Shown here: in pieces, positions 28,108-36,833 of the stretch
Layout of the letters: each line of letters opens with the position of its first letter
Numbering within the stretch: the stretch's first letter is position 1
Assembly: GCF_000350165.1 (NCBI RefSeq)
Contig: NZ_CAUI01000023.1
Coordinates: forward strand, 62,001 to 126,000
DNA length: 64,000 nt
Source: Halanaerobium saccharolyticum subsp. saccharolyticum DSM 6643
GTDB taxonomy: Bacteria > Bacillota > Halanaerobiia > Halanaerobiales > Halanaerobiaceae
Reading direction: 5' to 3'
Translations under genes and position numbers: made by a program
Notes under the pieces: model-generated
What the model was told of the DNA's origin: nothing
What the model saw: the letters and a program-made list of their open reading frames with translations, nothing else
Database searches by the model: none

Positions 28108-28193
28108 TGGTGCGAAAGGTGGGACTCGAACCCACACGGGGATTACCCACTAGATCCTAAATCTAGCGCGTCTGCCAATTCCGCCACTTTCGC
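28108..28193 (-). tRNA. tRNA-Leu(UAG), CCA encoded
   Basis: Minus-strand class II tRNA. Acceptor GCGAAAG pairs with CTTTCGC, anticodon stem CTAGA/TCTAG with loop TTTAGGA giving anticodon TAG, long variable arm (GGGTAATCCCC), T arm GTGGG TTCGAGT CCCAC, then ACCA. It precedes tig. Confidence 0.96.
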
Positions 28194-28403
28194 ATGATAA
28201 ATAATGCTGTGAGTGAAAATTCTTTTTTTCTTTTTCACAAAAAGCACATATAATGTTAGCATAGCTTTTTACTCTTGTCAAGGATTTTTTAGAAATTAGT
28301 TAATAAAAATTAAAATCTTGTAATATAACCCCTGAATTAAAATTTCCATCTTTTCTATTATATAATAAATTAAATAAAATATCCAGTAAAATTAAAATTT
28401 AAT

Positions 28404-28817
28404 TTATTCTTTTTCTATCTCTATTGTTTTAGATTCTAATTCTTTCCATCTGCGAAAATTATCTAGCTCCTGTGAGAGCTGTCTAAAAGCCAATATAAAT
28501 ACTGCTGCATCATCTGTAAAACCAATTCCAGGTAAAAAATCAGGGATTAAATCTGTTGGCAAAATTAAATAAGCCAAACTGGCTACAACCCAACCCACTG
28601 CTGCATCATTCAAGCTAAAATTACCCTTGGAGTACTCACTTAACATTTCAAGTAACTCACTTACTTTATCAATAAAAGGAAGTTTATAATTATGGGAATC
28701 AAGAAAATTACGAGTTTTATCTAAAATTTTACTAACGCTTTCATGTCCGGTCCCCCACTTACTTGTTAGACGACCTAAAAAAGCAAGTAGATCATTATCA
28801 TTAAAATCTTTTTTCAT
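28404..28817 (-). CDS. DUF1232 (YkvA-like) membrane protein
   Basis: A 137-residue conserved protein. The DUF1232 core is near 70-105: VASLAYLILPTDLIPDFLPGIGFTDDAAV, a hydrophobic helix followed by the P-D-IPD turn. The N-terminal 60 residues are a soluble helical region. Function is unknown; some relatives sit near stress or transport genes. GGTGGTGAAAAC precedes the ATG. It lies 60 bases downstream of a TetR regulator on the same strand, which may control it. Confidence 0.85.
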   Translation of the reverse strand: MKKDFNDNDLLAFLGRLTSKWGTGHESVSKILDKTRNFLDSHNYKLPFIDKVSELLEMLSEYSKGNFSLNDAAVGWVVASLAYLILPTDLIPDFLPGIGFTDDAAVFILAFRQLSQELDNFRRWKELESKTIEIEKE

Positions 28818-28878
28818 GTTTTCACCACCATTTTTATAAATAGAATTTCCTTAAAAATTAATAATTAAGCTATTGATA

Positions 28879-29511
28879 TTATTTTTCAGGCTTCATTAAA
28901 GATAAATCTACTTTTCTAGACTGAACATTCAAAGTCCGATTTAACAGTTCTTCTACAGCAGCAAATTTATCAATATACATCTCTTCAGTTGTAAATTTAG
29001 CATAATGTCTGTGTAAAAAGTTATCAATACCCATAAATAGTATTTCAGTAACCTCTTCTGGGTAATCAGTCTCGAATTCTCCTCTTTCCACACCCTCTTT
29101 TACTATTTCAGTAAATATAGGCATAAATTTATTCCAAAATTCTTTATTTCTTTCTTTCATAAATTTTGCATTTTCATCAATTTTAAAGAACTCATAGACT
29201 TTAAAATTACCTCTTCTACTAAAGATCAATCTTAAAATTATTTTTTCAAGTTTTTCTAATGAACTCATGTTTTTATTTTCTAAAACATGTCTTGCTTTCC
29301 TTTCGGTTTTTTTATATCTCTTTTCTAATAAGGAAGAAATAATATCTTCTTTTGTATCAAAATAATAATAAAATGTACCCTTAGCTACACCAGCATGTTC
29401 TGCTATGTCTTTTACAGTAGTTTTTTCAAAACCTTCTTCTATAAATAATTTTTCTGCTTCATTTAAAATTGTATTTCGTCTTTTTAGTGATTTTTTTGTT
29501 TGCTTTGCCAC
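28879..29511 (-). CDS. TetR-family transcriptional regulator
   Basis: A 210-residue one-component regulator. The N-terminal helix-turn-helix reads ILNEAEKLFIEEGFEKTTVK then DIAEHAGVAKGTFYYYFDTK; the C-terminal ligand domain is helical. GTG at 29511 has GGGGG at good spacing; ATG at 29526 and the longer frame to 29565 have no site. An inverted repeat 24 bases upstream is a probable autoregulatory operator. The target may be the DUF1232 gene or itself. The inducer is unknown. Confidence 0.88.
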   Translation of the reverse strand: MAKQTKKSLKRRNTILNEAEKLFIEEGFEKTTVKDIAEHAGVAKGTFYYYFDTKEDIISSLLEKRYKKTERKARHVLENKNMSSLEKLEKIILRLIFSRRGNFKVYEFFKIDENAKFMKERNKEFWNKFMPIFTEIVKEGVERGEFETDYPEEVTEILFMGIDNFLHRHYAKFTTEEMYIDKFAAVEELLNRTLNVQSRKVDLSLMKPEK

Positions 29512-29534
29512 TCTTTTTACCCCCATTTGTATTT

Positions 29535-29549
29535 TTGACCAATAGTCAA
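29535..29549. promoter_or_regulatory. Candidate TetR operator
   Basis: TTGACCAATAGTCAA is a perfect 5-base inverted repeat with a 5-base spacer, just downstream of an extended -10 (TGCTATAAT on the minus strand, 29572-29564). A related half-site, TACTAGTCAA, lies at 29651-29660. Confidence 0.5.
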
Positions 29550-29676
29550 CATAGAGTGAATACATTATAGCATAACTTTTTATTAAATTAAAGAGAGAAT
29601 ATAATAACTCTTTAGTTTTATCTTGATTTAATTATATCTAGTTTAAGAGTTACTAGTCAAGATTATTAAATTTAAA

Positions 29677-29704
29677 CATAAAAAAATCACCTTTTCAGGT
29701 GATT
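29677..29704 (-). terminator. Terminator of the four-tRNA operon
   Basis: On the minus strand AATCACC and GGTGATT pair around TGAAAA, followed by TTTTTTATG. It lies 12 bases after tRNA-His. Confidence 0.85.
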
Positions 29705-29715
29705 AACATTTAAAA

Positions 29716-29793
29716 TGGGGTGGATGATGGGGCTTGAACCCACGGCCTCAGGAGCCACAATCCTGCGCTCTAGCCAACTGAGCTACATCCACC
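29716..29793 (-). tRNA. tRNA-His(GUG), CCA encoded
   Basis: Cloverleaf on the minus strand with the extra G-1 pairing C73 typical of tRNA-His. Anticodon stem CAGGA/TCCTG, loop TTGTGGC, anticodon GTG. T arm GTGGG TTCAAGC CCCAT. It is the last gene of the Pro-Gly-Arg-His unit. Confidence 0.95.
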
Positions 29794-29815
29794 ATATTTG
29801 GTTTTAATTTTAAAA

Positions 29816-29893
29816 TGGCGCGCCCGACAGGATTCGAACCTGTGGCCTACGGATTAGAAGTCCGTTGCTCTATCCGGGCTGAGCTACGGGCGC
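29816..29893 (-). tRNA. tRNA-Arg(UCU), CCA encoded
   Basis: Minus strand. Acceptor GCGCCCG/CGGGCGC, anticodon stem ACGGA/TCCGT, loop CTTCTAA, anticodon TCT, T arm ACAGG TTCGAAT CCTGT, then GCCA. Confidence 0.95.
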
Positions 29894-29899
29894 ATAAAA

Positions 29900-29976
<77 letters not shown>

Positions 29977-30001
29977 TCAAAAAATGTTCTATAATTTAAA
30001 A

Positions 30002-30078
30002 TGGTCGGAGCGAAAGGATTTGAACCTTCGACCCCCTGCTCCCAAAGCAGGTGCGCTACCAAACTGCGCCACGCTCCG
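30002..30078 (-). tRNA. tRNA-Pro(UGG), CCA encoded
   Basis: Minus strand. Acceptor CGGAGCG/CGCTCCG, anticodon stem CCTGC/GCAGG, loop TTTGGGA, anticodon TGG, T arm GAAGG TTCAAAT CCTTT, then ACCA. It is the first gene of the unit, 50 bases after the promoter. Confidence 0.95.
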
Positions 30079-30129
30079 ACGTGTTTTGTGCCGCAAAAAT
30101 TAATAACTTTTTTCGCGACGACAATTAAT

Positions 30130-30158
30130 AGTATATATGAAATGCCGCTTTCGGTCAA
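30130..30158 (-). promoter_or_regulatory. Promoter of the four-tRNA operon, within a hairpin
   Basis: On the minus strand TTGACC (30158-30153), 17 bases, TATACT (30135-30130). The -35 box sits at the edge of the loop of an inverted repeat: AATGCCG with CGGCATT, extended by TTTC/GAAA. Confidence 0.7.
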
Positions 30159-30217
30159 AAAAGAAAACGGCATTTACATGCTTTTAGATTAAATTAAATA
30201 ATTAATACTCTTTTTTA

Positions 30218-30817
30218 CTACTTGTATCTCTGTTTTATTTCTCTTTTCATTTTCTTTAAAGCTCGGCCTCGATGGCTAATTTTATTCTTTTCTTGTTGGC
30301 TAATTTGGGCCATAGTTTTATCGTATTCAGGTAAATAAAATATAGGATCATAACCAAATCCATTTTCTCCTGCTGGTTCTTTAGCTATAATTCCCGGACA
30401 TTGACCTTTTACAGTAATTTCTATATTTTTAAATGGATCTACAAGTGCAATTACTGATATAAAAGCAGCCCTTCTTTTTTCTATTGGCTGTCCATTTAAT
30501 AATTCTAATATTTTCAAGTATTTTTCTTGATCAGTTAAGCCTTCACCGCCAAATCTTGCTGAATAAATACCAGGGGCACCATCTAAATAGTCCACTGAGA
30601 GTCCAGAGTCATCTGCTAAAACTATTTCATTTAGCTCTTGAGCCCGCTGCCTAGCTTTTTTTAAAGCGTTTTCTTTATAATTCTTTCCATCTTCAATAAC
30701 TTCTGGAAGTTCTAGCTCTGAATCTAGACCAACAAACTTAAAATCTAAATCTGAAAAATAAGCTTTAATCTCTTCTATTTTATGCTGATTTCCACTTCCA
30801 ATCACTATTTTTGGCAT
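30218..30817 (-). CDS. rdgB: XTP/dITP diphosphatase (RdgB/Ham1)
   Basis: House-cleaning pyrophosphatase that removes dITP and XTP from the nucleotide pool. The 199 residues begin MPKIVIGSGNQHKIEEI (substrate motif SGNxxK), with VLADDSGLSVDYLDGAPGIYSARF near 64, ENGFGYDPIFYLP near 147 and HRGRALKKMK near the end. The ATG at 30817 starts one base after the rph stop (30819), so the genes are coupled; a TTG start at 30829 is less likely. Confidence 0.94.
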   Translation of the reverse strand: MPKIVIGSGNQHKIEEIKAYFSDLDFKFVGLDSELELPEVIEDGKNYKENALKKARQRAQELNEIVLADDSGLSVDYLDGAPGIYSARFGGEGLTDQEKYLKILELLNGQPIEKRRAAFISVIALVDPFKNIEITVKGQCPGIIAKEPAGENGFGYDPIFYLPEYDKTMAQISQQEKNKISHRGRALKKMKREIKQRYK

Positions 30818-30818
30818 C

Positions 30819-31538
30819 TTATTCGCCAACCAATTCTAATTTTTGCTCTTCTATCAGCTCTAAAATACCTTTTTCAGCCAGATCATATAGCTGATCTAAC
30901 TCATCTCTAGTAAATGGATGTTCTTCTGCTGTTCCCTGGATTTCAATAATTTCTCCAGCCTCTGTCATTGCAATATTCATATCAACCTGAGCCTTAAAGT
31001 CCTCTTCATAACATAAATCAAGCATTGGAGTCCCATCAACAATTCCCACACTTGTTGCTGCCATGAATCCTTTAAGTGGACTTTCTTCTAATTTCCCTTC
31101 ATCTAACATAAAATTAATAGCGTCGACTAAAGCAACATAGGCACCTGTGATTGAGGCTGTTCTAGTTCCTCCATCAGCTTGTAATACATCACAATCAACC
31201 CAAATGGTTCTTTCTCCCATCTTATCAAGATCAATGATAGCTCTTAAACTTCTACCAATTAAACGCTGTATTTCTTGAGTTCTACCACTTAATTTTCTTT
31301 TTGCTGCTTCTCTAATATTTCTATCTTGAGTTGCTCTTGGTAATAAGGAGTATTCTGCAGTCAACCACCCTTTATTTTGACCTCTTAAAAAATAAGGAAC
31401 ACTATCTTCAATTGATACATTACATAAAACCATTGTGTCACCAGTTTCTACAAGGACTGATCCTTCAGCATATTTAGTATAATTTCTTGTAATTTCAACA
31501 TCTCTTAATTGATTAACTTTTCTTCCATCTGTGCGCAT
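30819..31538 (-). CDS. rph: Ribonuclease PH
   Basis: Phosphorolytic 3'-5' exoribonuclease that trims tRNA and rRNA precursors. The 239 residues carry [51 protein letters not shown] near 76, [10 protein letters not shown] and [15 protein letters not shown] near 121 (the phosphate-binding GGTR). GGGAGGCAAATAAATT precedes the ATG. It lies between murI and rdgB, the conserved Firmicute order. Confidence 0.96.
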   Translation of the reverse strand: MRTDGRKVNQLRDVEITRNYTKYAEGSVLVETGDTMVLCNVSIEDSVPYFLRGQNKGWLTAEYSLLPRATQDRNIREAAKRKLSGRTQEIQRLIGRSLRAIIDLDKMGERTIWVDCDVLQADGGTRTASITGAYVALVDAINFMLDEGKLEESPLKGFMAATSVGIVDGTPMLDLCYEEDFKAQVDMNIAMTEAGEIIEIQGTAEEHPFTRDELDQLYDLAEKGILELIEEQKLELVGE

Positions 31539-31557
31539 AATTTATTTGCCTCCCATT

Positions 31558-32391
31558 TTAATCATTAGTAAATATATTTTCTTCTTTGAAATTTAATTCT
31601 TTCAAATTTAAAAACTTACGACCGTGATCTAAAAACCTTTTTGAGATTCTATTTTTATCACTTACAATAAATTTGTGTTGATTTGAGTTATTATTTGTTT
31701 TTTTAATCAATCCCATTTTATTTAACGTATTTTTAACTTCTAAAGCCATTTCATGAGCAGGATTTATTAATTGAACATTCTCTCCCATTGTTCTACTCAA
31801 AACCGGGGTTAAATAAGGGAAATGAGTACAGCCAAGAATTAATGAATCTACATCAGCTTCTATCAAGGGTGAAAGATAATCTCTAGCAGTTTTTCGAACT
31901 TCATTACAATTAAATTTACCTTCTTCTACTAAATCAACAAATCTAGGACATGCTTTAGCAAAGAGCTGAATCTCTGCATTGATTTTCAAAATCTCAGTCT
32001 GATAAGATTCACTATTTACTGTACCTTCAGTCCCAATGATCGCAATTTTTTGATCACTGCTTAACTCTACTGCTCTAGCAGCAGCACTTTTAATCATTCC
32101 AAAAATAGGAATATCAAATTTATTTTTTACATAATCTAAAGCTGCTGATGTTGCTGTATTACACGCTATTACAACAGCTTTAACATTTTTATTCTTTATT
32201 AAATATTGTATTATTTCTTCTACATACTCCCTAATTAAATTTAAATCTTTTGGTCCATATGGGAGATGCATTGTATCTCCGTAATAAATTATATTCTCCT
32301 CTGGCATTAATCTAAAAATTTCTCGAGCAACTGTCAGGCCACCAACACCTGAATCTAATAACCCTATTGCTCTATTTGAACCTTTCAACAA
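31558..32391 (-). CDS. murI: Glutamate racemase
   Basis: Makes D-glutamate for peptidoglycan by deprotonating L-glutamate with two cysteines. The motifs GLLDSGVGGLTVAREI near 10, YYGDTMHLPYG, VVIACNTATSAA (first Cys) near 75 and LILGCTHFPYL (second Cys) near 188 are intact. The start is TTG: AGGAG precedes TTG at 32391 by six bases and TTG at 32388 by nine. The upstream neighbour encodes the GerMN protein. Confidence 0.94.
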   Translation of the reverse strand: MLKGSNRAIGLLDSGVGGLTVAREIFRLMPEENIIYYGDTMHLPYGPKDLNLIREYVEEIIQYLIKNKNVKAVVIACNTATSAALDYVKNKFDIPIFGMIKSAAARAVELSSDQKIAIIGTEGTVNSESYQTEILKINAEIQLFAKACPRFVDLVEEGKFNCNEVRKTARDYLSPLIEADVDSLILGCTHFPYLTPVLSRTMGENVQLINPAHEMALEVKNTLNKMGLIKKTNNNSNQHKFIVSDKNRISKRFLDHGRKFLNLKELNFKEENIFTND

Positions 32392-32412
32392 AACCAACTC
32401 CTATCTAGAATA

Positions 32413-32952
32413 TTAATTACTTACAGTTAGTTTTTGATTGTACATCAAGGGCTGGCTTAAGTCAAGATGTCCAACAAGTGTTTCTACCTCTTCTCCCTCA
32501 AGTAATATTTTGACACTTTCAACTTCATCTAAAGAAGTGTAAGTATTTACAATTGAGTAAATAGTCATTAGTTCCCCTGTACTTCCACCCCAATGATTAT
32601 TTCTAAGTTCAAGACTAAAATTTAGTTTCAAATTGTTCCCTTCTATTTGATAATCTAATAACTTGCTCTCTTCTGGTATAGTCCTTACTAATTCCTTTTC
32701 CGTAGGTCCAGCCTTAAGTTCTTTAAATAATTGAAGATACAAATCACCTTTTTCGTCTAAAACTCTTTCTTCAACCTTTAGATAATTAGCATCAACTGAG
32801 GAAAAATAAAGTTTTGCTTTATTTTCTACAAAGTAATTATTATAAAAGAAGAAAAATAAATATAAAAGAGCTGCAGTCAAAAGTAAAATTCTTAAAACAA
32901 GTAGCAATTTTCTTTTTTTATCACCTGTAATTTTTTTCTTTTTTGCAGCCAT
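32413..32952 (-). CDS. GerMN-domain membrane protein
   Basis: A 179-residue protein with a basic N-terminus (MAAKKKKITGDKKRKLL), one membrane helix (LLVLRILLLTAALLYLFFFF) and an extracytoplasmic GerMN domain: AKLYFSSVDANYLKVEERVL, LFKELKAGPTEKELVRTIPE, then VKILLEGEEVETLVGHLD. In spore formers GerM acts in engulfment and germination; here it sits with an amidase and murI, so a peptidoglycan role is likelier. GGAGG precedes the ATG at 32952, one base after the amidase stop. Upstream in-frame starts lie inside the amidase gene. Confidence 0.88.
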   Translation of the reverse strand: MAAKKKKITGDKKRKLLLVLRILLLTAALLYLFFFFYNNYFVENKAKLYFSSVDANYLKVEERVLDEKGDLYLQLFKELKAGPTEKELVRTIPEESKLLDYQIEGNNLKLNFSLELRNNHWGGSTGELMTIYSIVNTYTSLDEVESVKILLEGEEVETLVGHLDLSQPLMYNQKLTVSN

Positions 32953-32953
32953 T

Positions 32954-35209
32954 TTACTTGCCTCCATTCTCTTCCAAATAATCAAGTATTCCATCCACTA
33001 TCAATGAAGCTGCTTTTTTTTGAAAGACCTTAGTTTTGAGAAATTGTTCTTCTTTAGGATTACTCAAAAAACCGACTTCTATTAGAGCAGAAGGCATTTT
33101 AGTATATTTGATAACATAAAAATTGCTATCTTTTATACCACGATCAATTAAACCAAGATTTCTACCTAACTTGTCATGTATTTTTTCAGCTAAAAATCGA
33201 TTTTGGTTATTACTACTTTGATTATAATATGTTTCTACCCCACCAGTATGAGAATTGTTAAATGAATTTGCATGAATACTAACAAAAATATCCGCTTTTC
33301 TTTGATTAGCAAATTTAACCCTTTTTTGTAAAGAATGAAATTCATCAGAACTTCTAGTTAATAGGACATCTTGATTTTCCGAAGCTAAAAGCGCTGCTAT
33401 TTGCTTAGCAATAGCCAAATTTGGAACTTTTTCTTCTAAACCATTAATACCTATTGCTCCTGGATCAAAGCCACCATGACCAGCATCAACGACAATTAAA
33501 TGTCTTCCGATTTCTTTTTTCCTTTCTTCTTCGTCTTTAAAATATTCTTTAGCCAGTGCTATCTTAATTCCATGTCCTTCTGCATAACTCTGAACCTTAT
33601 GGCTATAGTATTCATTAAGTTCAAAAACTAATCTAGTAACCTCTTTACCTTCAAGTTGATAATTGCTATTTCTTATATCTTTTATCAAAGAAGTTTTTTC
33701 AAATTCTCCTAATTTATCTAAATTATTTAGAGTGTTTTGGAAATCTACAACAATACGGTGAGGATAATTAAACTTTTTCACCTCATAAACAGCCTTAGAA
33801 TCCATAAGAATATCTAAGTATTGATAGTCTTGATTGTCTTCAGTCTCTATTTTAGCAAATTTATTTTCTAAGTTAACTGTATAATAATACAGACCATTTT
33901 TTTGTTCTTCAACAAAATTGTAACCAGTTAATTCCTCTAAATCTGCTACTATTCTTACAGTCTGCTCATCAAATCGAGCTGTCCTAATGTTTTTAATCAA
34001 ATTATTATCAATTTCTACTTTATCCAGTATTCCCTTACCTCTATTAACATGATAAAGATTCATAACTAATCTTGGAGGTGTTTCAAGTAAAAACAGCTCA
34101 GGATTTAAGGCTGAAGAAGATGTAAAACTGAAACTTCCCTCTGCATATTCTAAATTAGAAATTTCTGAGCGCTGCCCTGGTTTAAATGTTAAAATATTAT
34201 TTTCTTTTCGCTGAAGAGGTTTAAAGATATCTCCATTTGCCATAGTTGCTTCTATTCTTAAAACAACAGGGTCTAAATCATGCTGAGTGACTTTAATATC
34301 TTTTATAAGCGAATTATCCTCAATATCTAAGTCAAAATTACCTATAACTACTGACGGAATGTCAATAACCATTTTTTTAGTATCAGAAAAATATTTTGTT
34401 CTAGCATCGGGAATTTTCCCAGTTGCTTCAACACTTAAAAGATTATTCTTATTAATTCTAATATCTTTTAATTGTGGTAAAAATGTTAAAACCAAAGAAT
34501 CTTCATGTTCATATATTCCACCATCAATCTGAAAAGGAATTGGAGTTCTGCTTTTAATTATGAGTCTCAACAAAGCTCTATCAGGAACATTTACAACTTT
34601 AAGATAATAATTATTATTAGAAATATTATCACTAAACTCTTGATTAATCTCAGCCTTATCTATTTCAATAATTATTTCAGTTCCATCCTCACTGTGCAAA
34701 ACTCTATAGGGAGTTATTTCATCCATTTTAATCTGAAGCTGATTACCATCTTCCTGCCATGATACGCCATTTATTGTGGTTTCTGGTTGAAAAATATATA
34801 ATTCTTCATTATCACGTTGATACTCTAATAAATATCCAAATGCCTCTATAGACTTAACAAGAGGAATATAAGCTTGATTTTTTATCAGCTGTAATCCAGC
34901 CTTGGTTCTCAGAGCATCATTACCGATCTGGATATAACGACTATTAGCCATCATTTTTATTGTAACAGACTGTGATTCCATCTCTAATGACTTCAAGGCC
35001 GGTCTCCATGTTAAATCTGCATCAAGTAATTCTGCTAGGTCCCTTGCTCTAATTAAAAGCTCACCTTCGCGGCTGACAGTTTTAATCTCTGAAGTTATAT
35101 CCTTACTATTAAAAAATATTGTATTTTGTGCAGATGCAGTATTAATTATTAAAAAAGTAAATATTAGTACAAATGAAATTATAATTTTTTTATTATTTAA
35201 AACTGACAA
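32954..35209 (-). CDS. N-acetylmuramoyl-L-alanine amidase with AMIN-like domains
   Basis: A 751-residue exported zinc amidase that cuts the peptide stem from peptidoglycan. A signal peptide (IIISFVLIFTFLIINTASA) is followed by a copper-amine-oxidase-like N-domain (ITSEIKTVSREGELLIRARD), several beta-rich AMIN-type repeats that locate the enzyme on the wall, and the C-terminal Amidase_3 domain. Its zinc ligands are in VVDAGHGGFDPGA, the Glu in EKVPNLAIA, the His in VSIHANSF and the catalytic Glu in ALIEVGFLSN. AAGGAGGAGG precedes TTG at 35209; the longer frame to 35248 has none. Multiple AMIN copies make it longer than usual. Confidence 0.92.
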   Translation of the reverse strand: MSVLNNKKIIISFVLIFTFLIINTASAQNTIFFNSKDITSEIKTVSREGELLIRARDLAELLDADLTWRPALKSLEMESQSVTIKMMANSRYIQIGNDALRTKAGLQLIKNQAYIPLVKSIEAFGYLLEYQRDNEELYIFQPETTINGVSWQEDGNQLQIKMDEITPYRVLHSEDGTEIIIEIDKAEINQEFSDNISNNNYYLKVVNVPDRALLRLIIKSRTPIPFQIDGGIYEHEDSLVLTFLPQLKDIRINKNNLLSVEATGKIPDARTKYFSDTKKMVIDIPSVVIGNFDLDIEDNSLIKDIKVTQHDLDPVVLRIEATMANGDIFKPLQRKENNILTFKPGQRSEISNLEYAEGSFSFTSSSALNPELFLLETPPRLVMNLYHVNRGKGILDKVEIDNNLIKNIRTARFDEQTVRIVADLEELTGYNFVEEQKNGLYYYTVNLENKFAKIETEDNQDYQYLDILMDSKAVYEVKKFNYPHRIVVDFQNTLNNLDKLGEFEKTSLIKDIRNSNYQLEGKEVTRLVFELNEYYSHKVQSYAEGHGIKIALAKEYFKDEEERKKEIGRHLIVVDAGHGGFDPGAIGINGLEEKVPNLAIAKQIAALLASENQDVLLTRSSDEFHSLQKRVKFANQRKADIFVSIHANSFNNSHTGGVETYYNQSSNNQNRFLAEKIHDKLGRNLGLIDRGIKDSNFYVIKYTKMPSALIEVGFLSNPKEEQFLKTKVFQKKAASLIVDGILDYLEENGGK

Positions 35210-35228
35210 GGAAACCTCCTCCTTATAT

Positions 35229-36797
35229 TTAGATGTTGTTAATGTCACTAAATTCCAATTCGATTTTATTTAAAAGACTATCTGCATAATAGCTTTCTAA
35301 TTCTACATTTTTTTCATCTATTGTTTCAATTGGTAAACAAACATTAAATCGACTGTATATACCATATATACTATCTAAAGTTATTTCTCCCCCATGCATC
35401 TCTATAATTGATTTTGCAAGTGAAAGTCCTATGCCACTGCCTTCTCTTTGTTTATTGAATTTTTGATCAACCTGTCTAAACTGTTCAAAAATTATATTTT
35501 GATTTTCCTTTTTTATTCCAATACCTGTATCTCTGATAGATATTATTATATTTTTATCCTTTTTTTCTATTGTTAATAAGATTTCATCACCCTCCGAAGT
35601 AAATTTTACAGCATTAGAAATTAAATTTAAAATTACTCTTTCTATATTAAATGGATCACAGGCCATTATTTGAGAACTAACTTCACTCTCAAAACGAAAA
35701 TTTCTGTTTTTAGTTTCTAAATAATCTTTTGTACTATCAGCAACAGATTCCACAAGTTTTATAACATCTAAATTACCTCGATTAAGTTGAAAAGTATTAA
35801 CATCAATTTTAGTTATATCTATTAGATTATTAACTAAACGCAGCAGCCTAAATCCATTGTTTTTAATTGAAGATAAATACTTATCAAATTGATAAGTATC
35901 ATCAGAAAGAGTATTTTTAAGCTTATATTCTAATAACTGCAGACTAGAAAAAATTAAATTTAGTGGGGTTTTTAACTCATGAGAAATGTTAGCAAAAAAC
36001 TGAGTTCTCAATTCACTATATCTTAGTTCTTCTTTTTGACTTTCAACTCTTTTCTGTATATTAATTTTTTCAGTAATATCTTGCGCAATAGATATAATTT
36101 CAAGTATTTTATTATTTCTATCTTTAATCAGAGCAGTATTCCACTCACAAAAAAGTTCACTGCCATCTTTAGCTATATTTTTATTTATATTATAGCTTTC
36201 TTCTCCTTCAAAAACATTTTCTATAAGCTCTGTAATATCAGAATAAGATTGTTCTTCTACAATTATATTAAAGTTTTTATTTATCACTTCTTCTTTTTTC
36301 CAGCCAAATATTTCTTCTGCTTTATCATTCCAATCAATTATATTTGTTTCCCTGTTTGAAACTACAAATGCCAAAGGTGCTTTTTTAAAAATACTTCTAT
36401 ATCTTTTTTTGTTTTTATAAAACTTTTTTTCTTTTTCAAGTTCAGCAGTAATATCTTCTGCTAAACAAAGCAAAAAGTCAACTTCACCTTCTAAATTATG
36501 ATGAGGAATAGTATCTACTTTTATTATTTTTTGTTCATCCCCTATTTCAATCTCAATTTCAGCGGTACTACGCAAACCGTTTTCAAAAATTTCCTCATTA
36601 AATTTTTTTACAGCTGGAATTTTATGATCGTCTAAAATAACTGATATTGGCTTCCCTTCAATCTCTGAAATATTTAAAGAACAAAATTCAGCCATTTTTT
36701 CATTAACAGCTCCAAAATGGGTGGGATCAATCAAAAAGTAGGAAATTTTATTCAAATTATTAAAAAGAAAATCAAATCGCGGTGAAATTTTATTCAT
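35229..36797 (-). CDS. Cytosolic PAS-PAS sensor histidine kinase
   Basis: A 522-residue kinase with no membrane segment. PAS 1 lies at about 8-115 and PAS 2 at about 130-245 (IFKKAPLAFVVSNRETNIIDWN, then the PAC-like SIAQDITEKINIQ). The phosphoacceptor His is in FFANISHELKTPLNLIFSSL near 275. The ATP-binding N box NLISNAVKFTSEG, G1 DTGIGIK and G2 EGSGIGLSLAKSI are intact. No response regulator is encoded nearby, so the partner is elsewhere or the kinase is an orphan. GGGAGGGATAAC precedes the ATG. It lies between an ABC exporter and the amidase. Confidence 0.92.
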   Translation of the reverse strand: MNKISPRFDFLFNNLNKISYFLIDPTHFGAVNEKMAEFCSLNISEIEGKPISVILDDHKIPAVKKFNEEIFENGLRSTAEIEIEIGDEQKIIKVDTIPHHNLEGEVDFLLCLAEDITAELEKEKKFYKNKKRYRSIFKKAPLAFVVSNRETNIIDWNDKAEEIFGWKKEEVINKNFNIIVEEQSYSDITELIENVFEGEESYNINKNIAKDGSELFCEWNTALIKDRNNKILEIISIAQDITEKINIQKRVESQKEELRYSELRTQFFANISHELKTPLNLIFSSLQLLEYKLKNTLSDDTYQFDKYLSSIKNNGFRLLRLVNNLIDITKIDVNTFQLNRGNLDVIKLVESVADSTKDYLETKNRNFRFESEVSSQIMACDPFNIERVILNLISNAVKFTSEGDEILLTIEKKDKNIIISIRDTGIGIKKENQNIIFEQFRQVDQKFNKQREGSGIGLSLAKSIIEMHGGEITLDSIYGIYSRFNVCLPIETIDEKNVELESYYADSLLNKIELEFSDINNI

Positions 36798-36833
36798 GTT
36801 ATCCCTCCCAAATATCAAGGCATTATCTCAAAT

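Noticed and set aside
32414-32952. GerMN gene as evidence for sporulation
   Set aside because: The domain also occurs in non-spore-formers, and no other spore genes are visible here.
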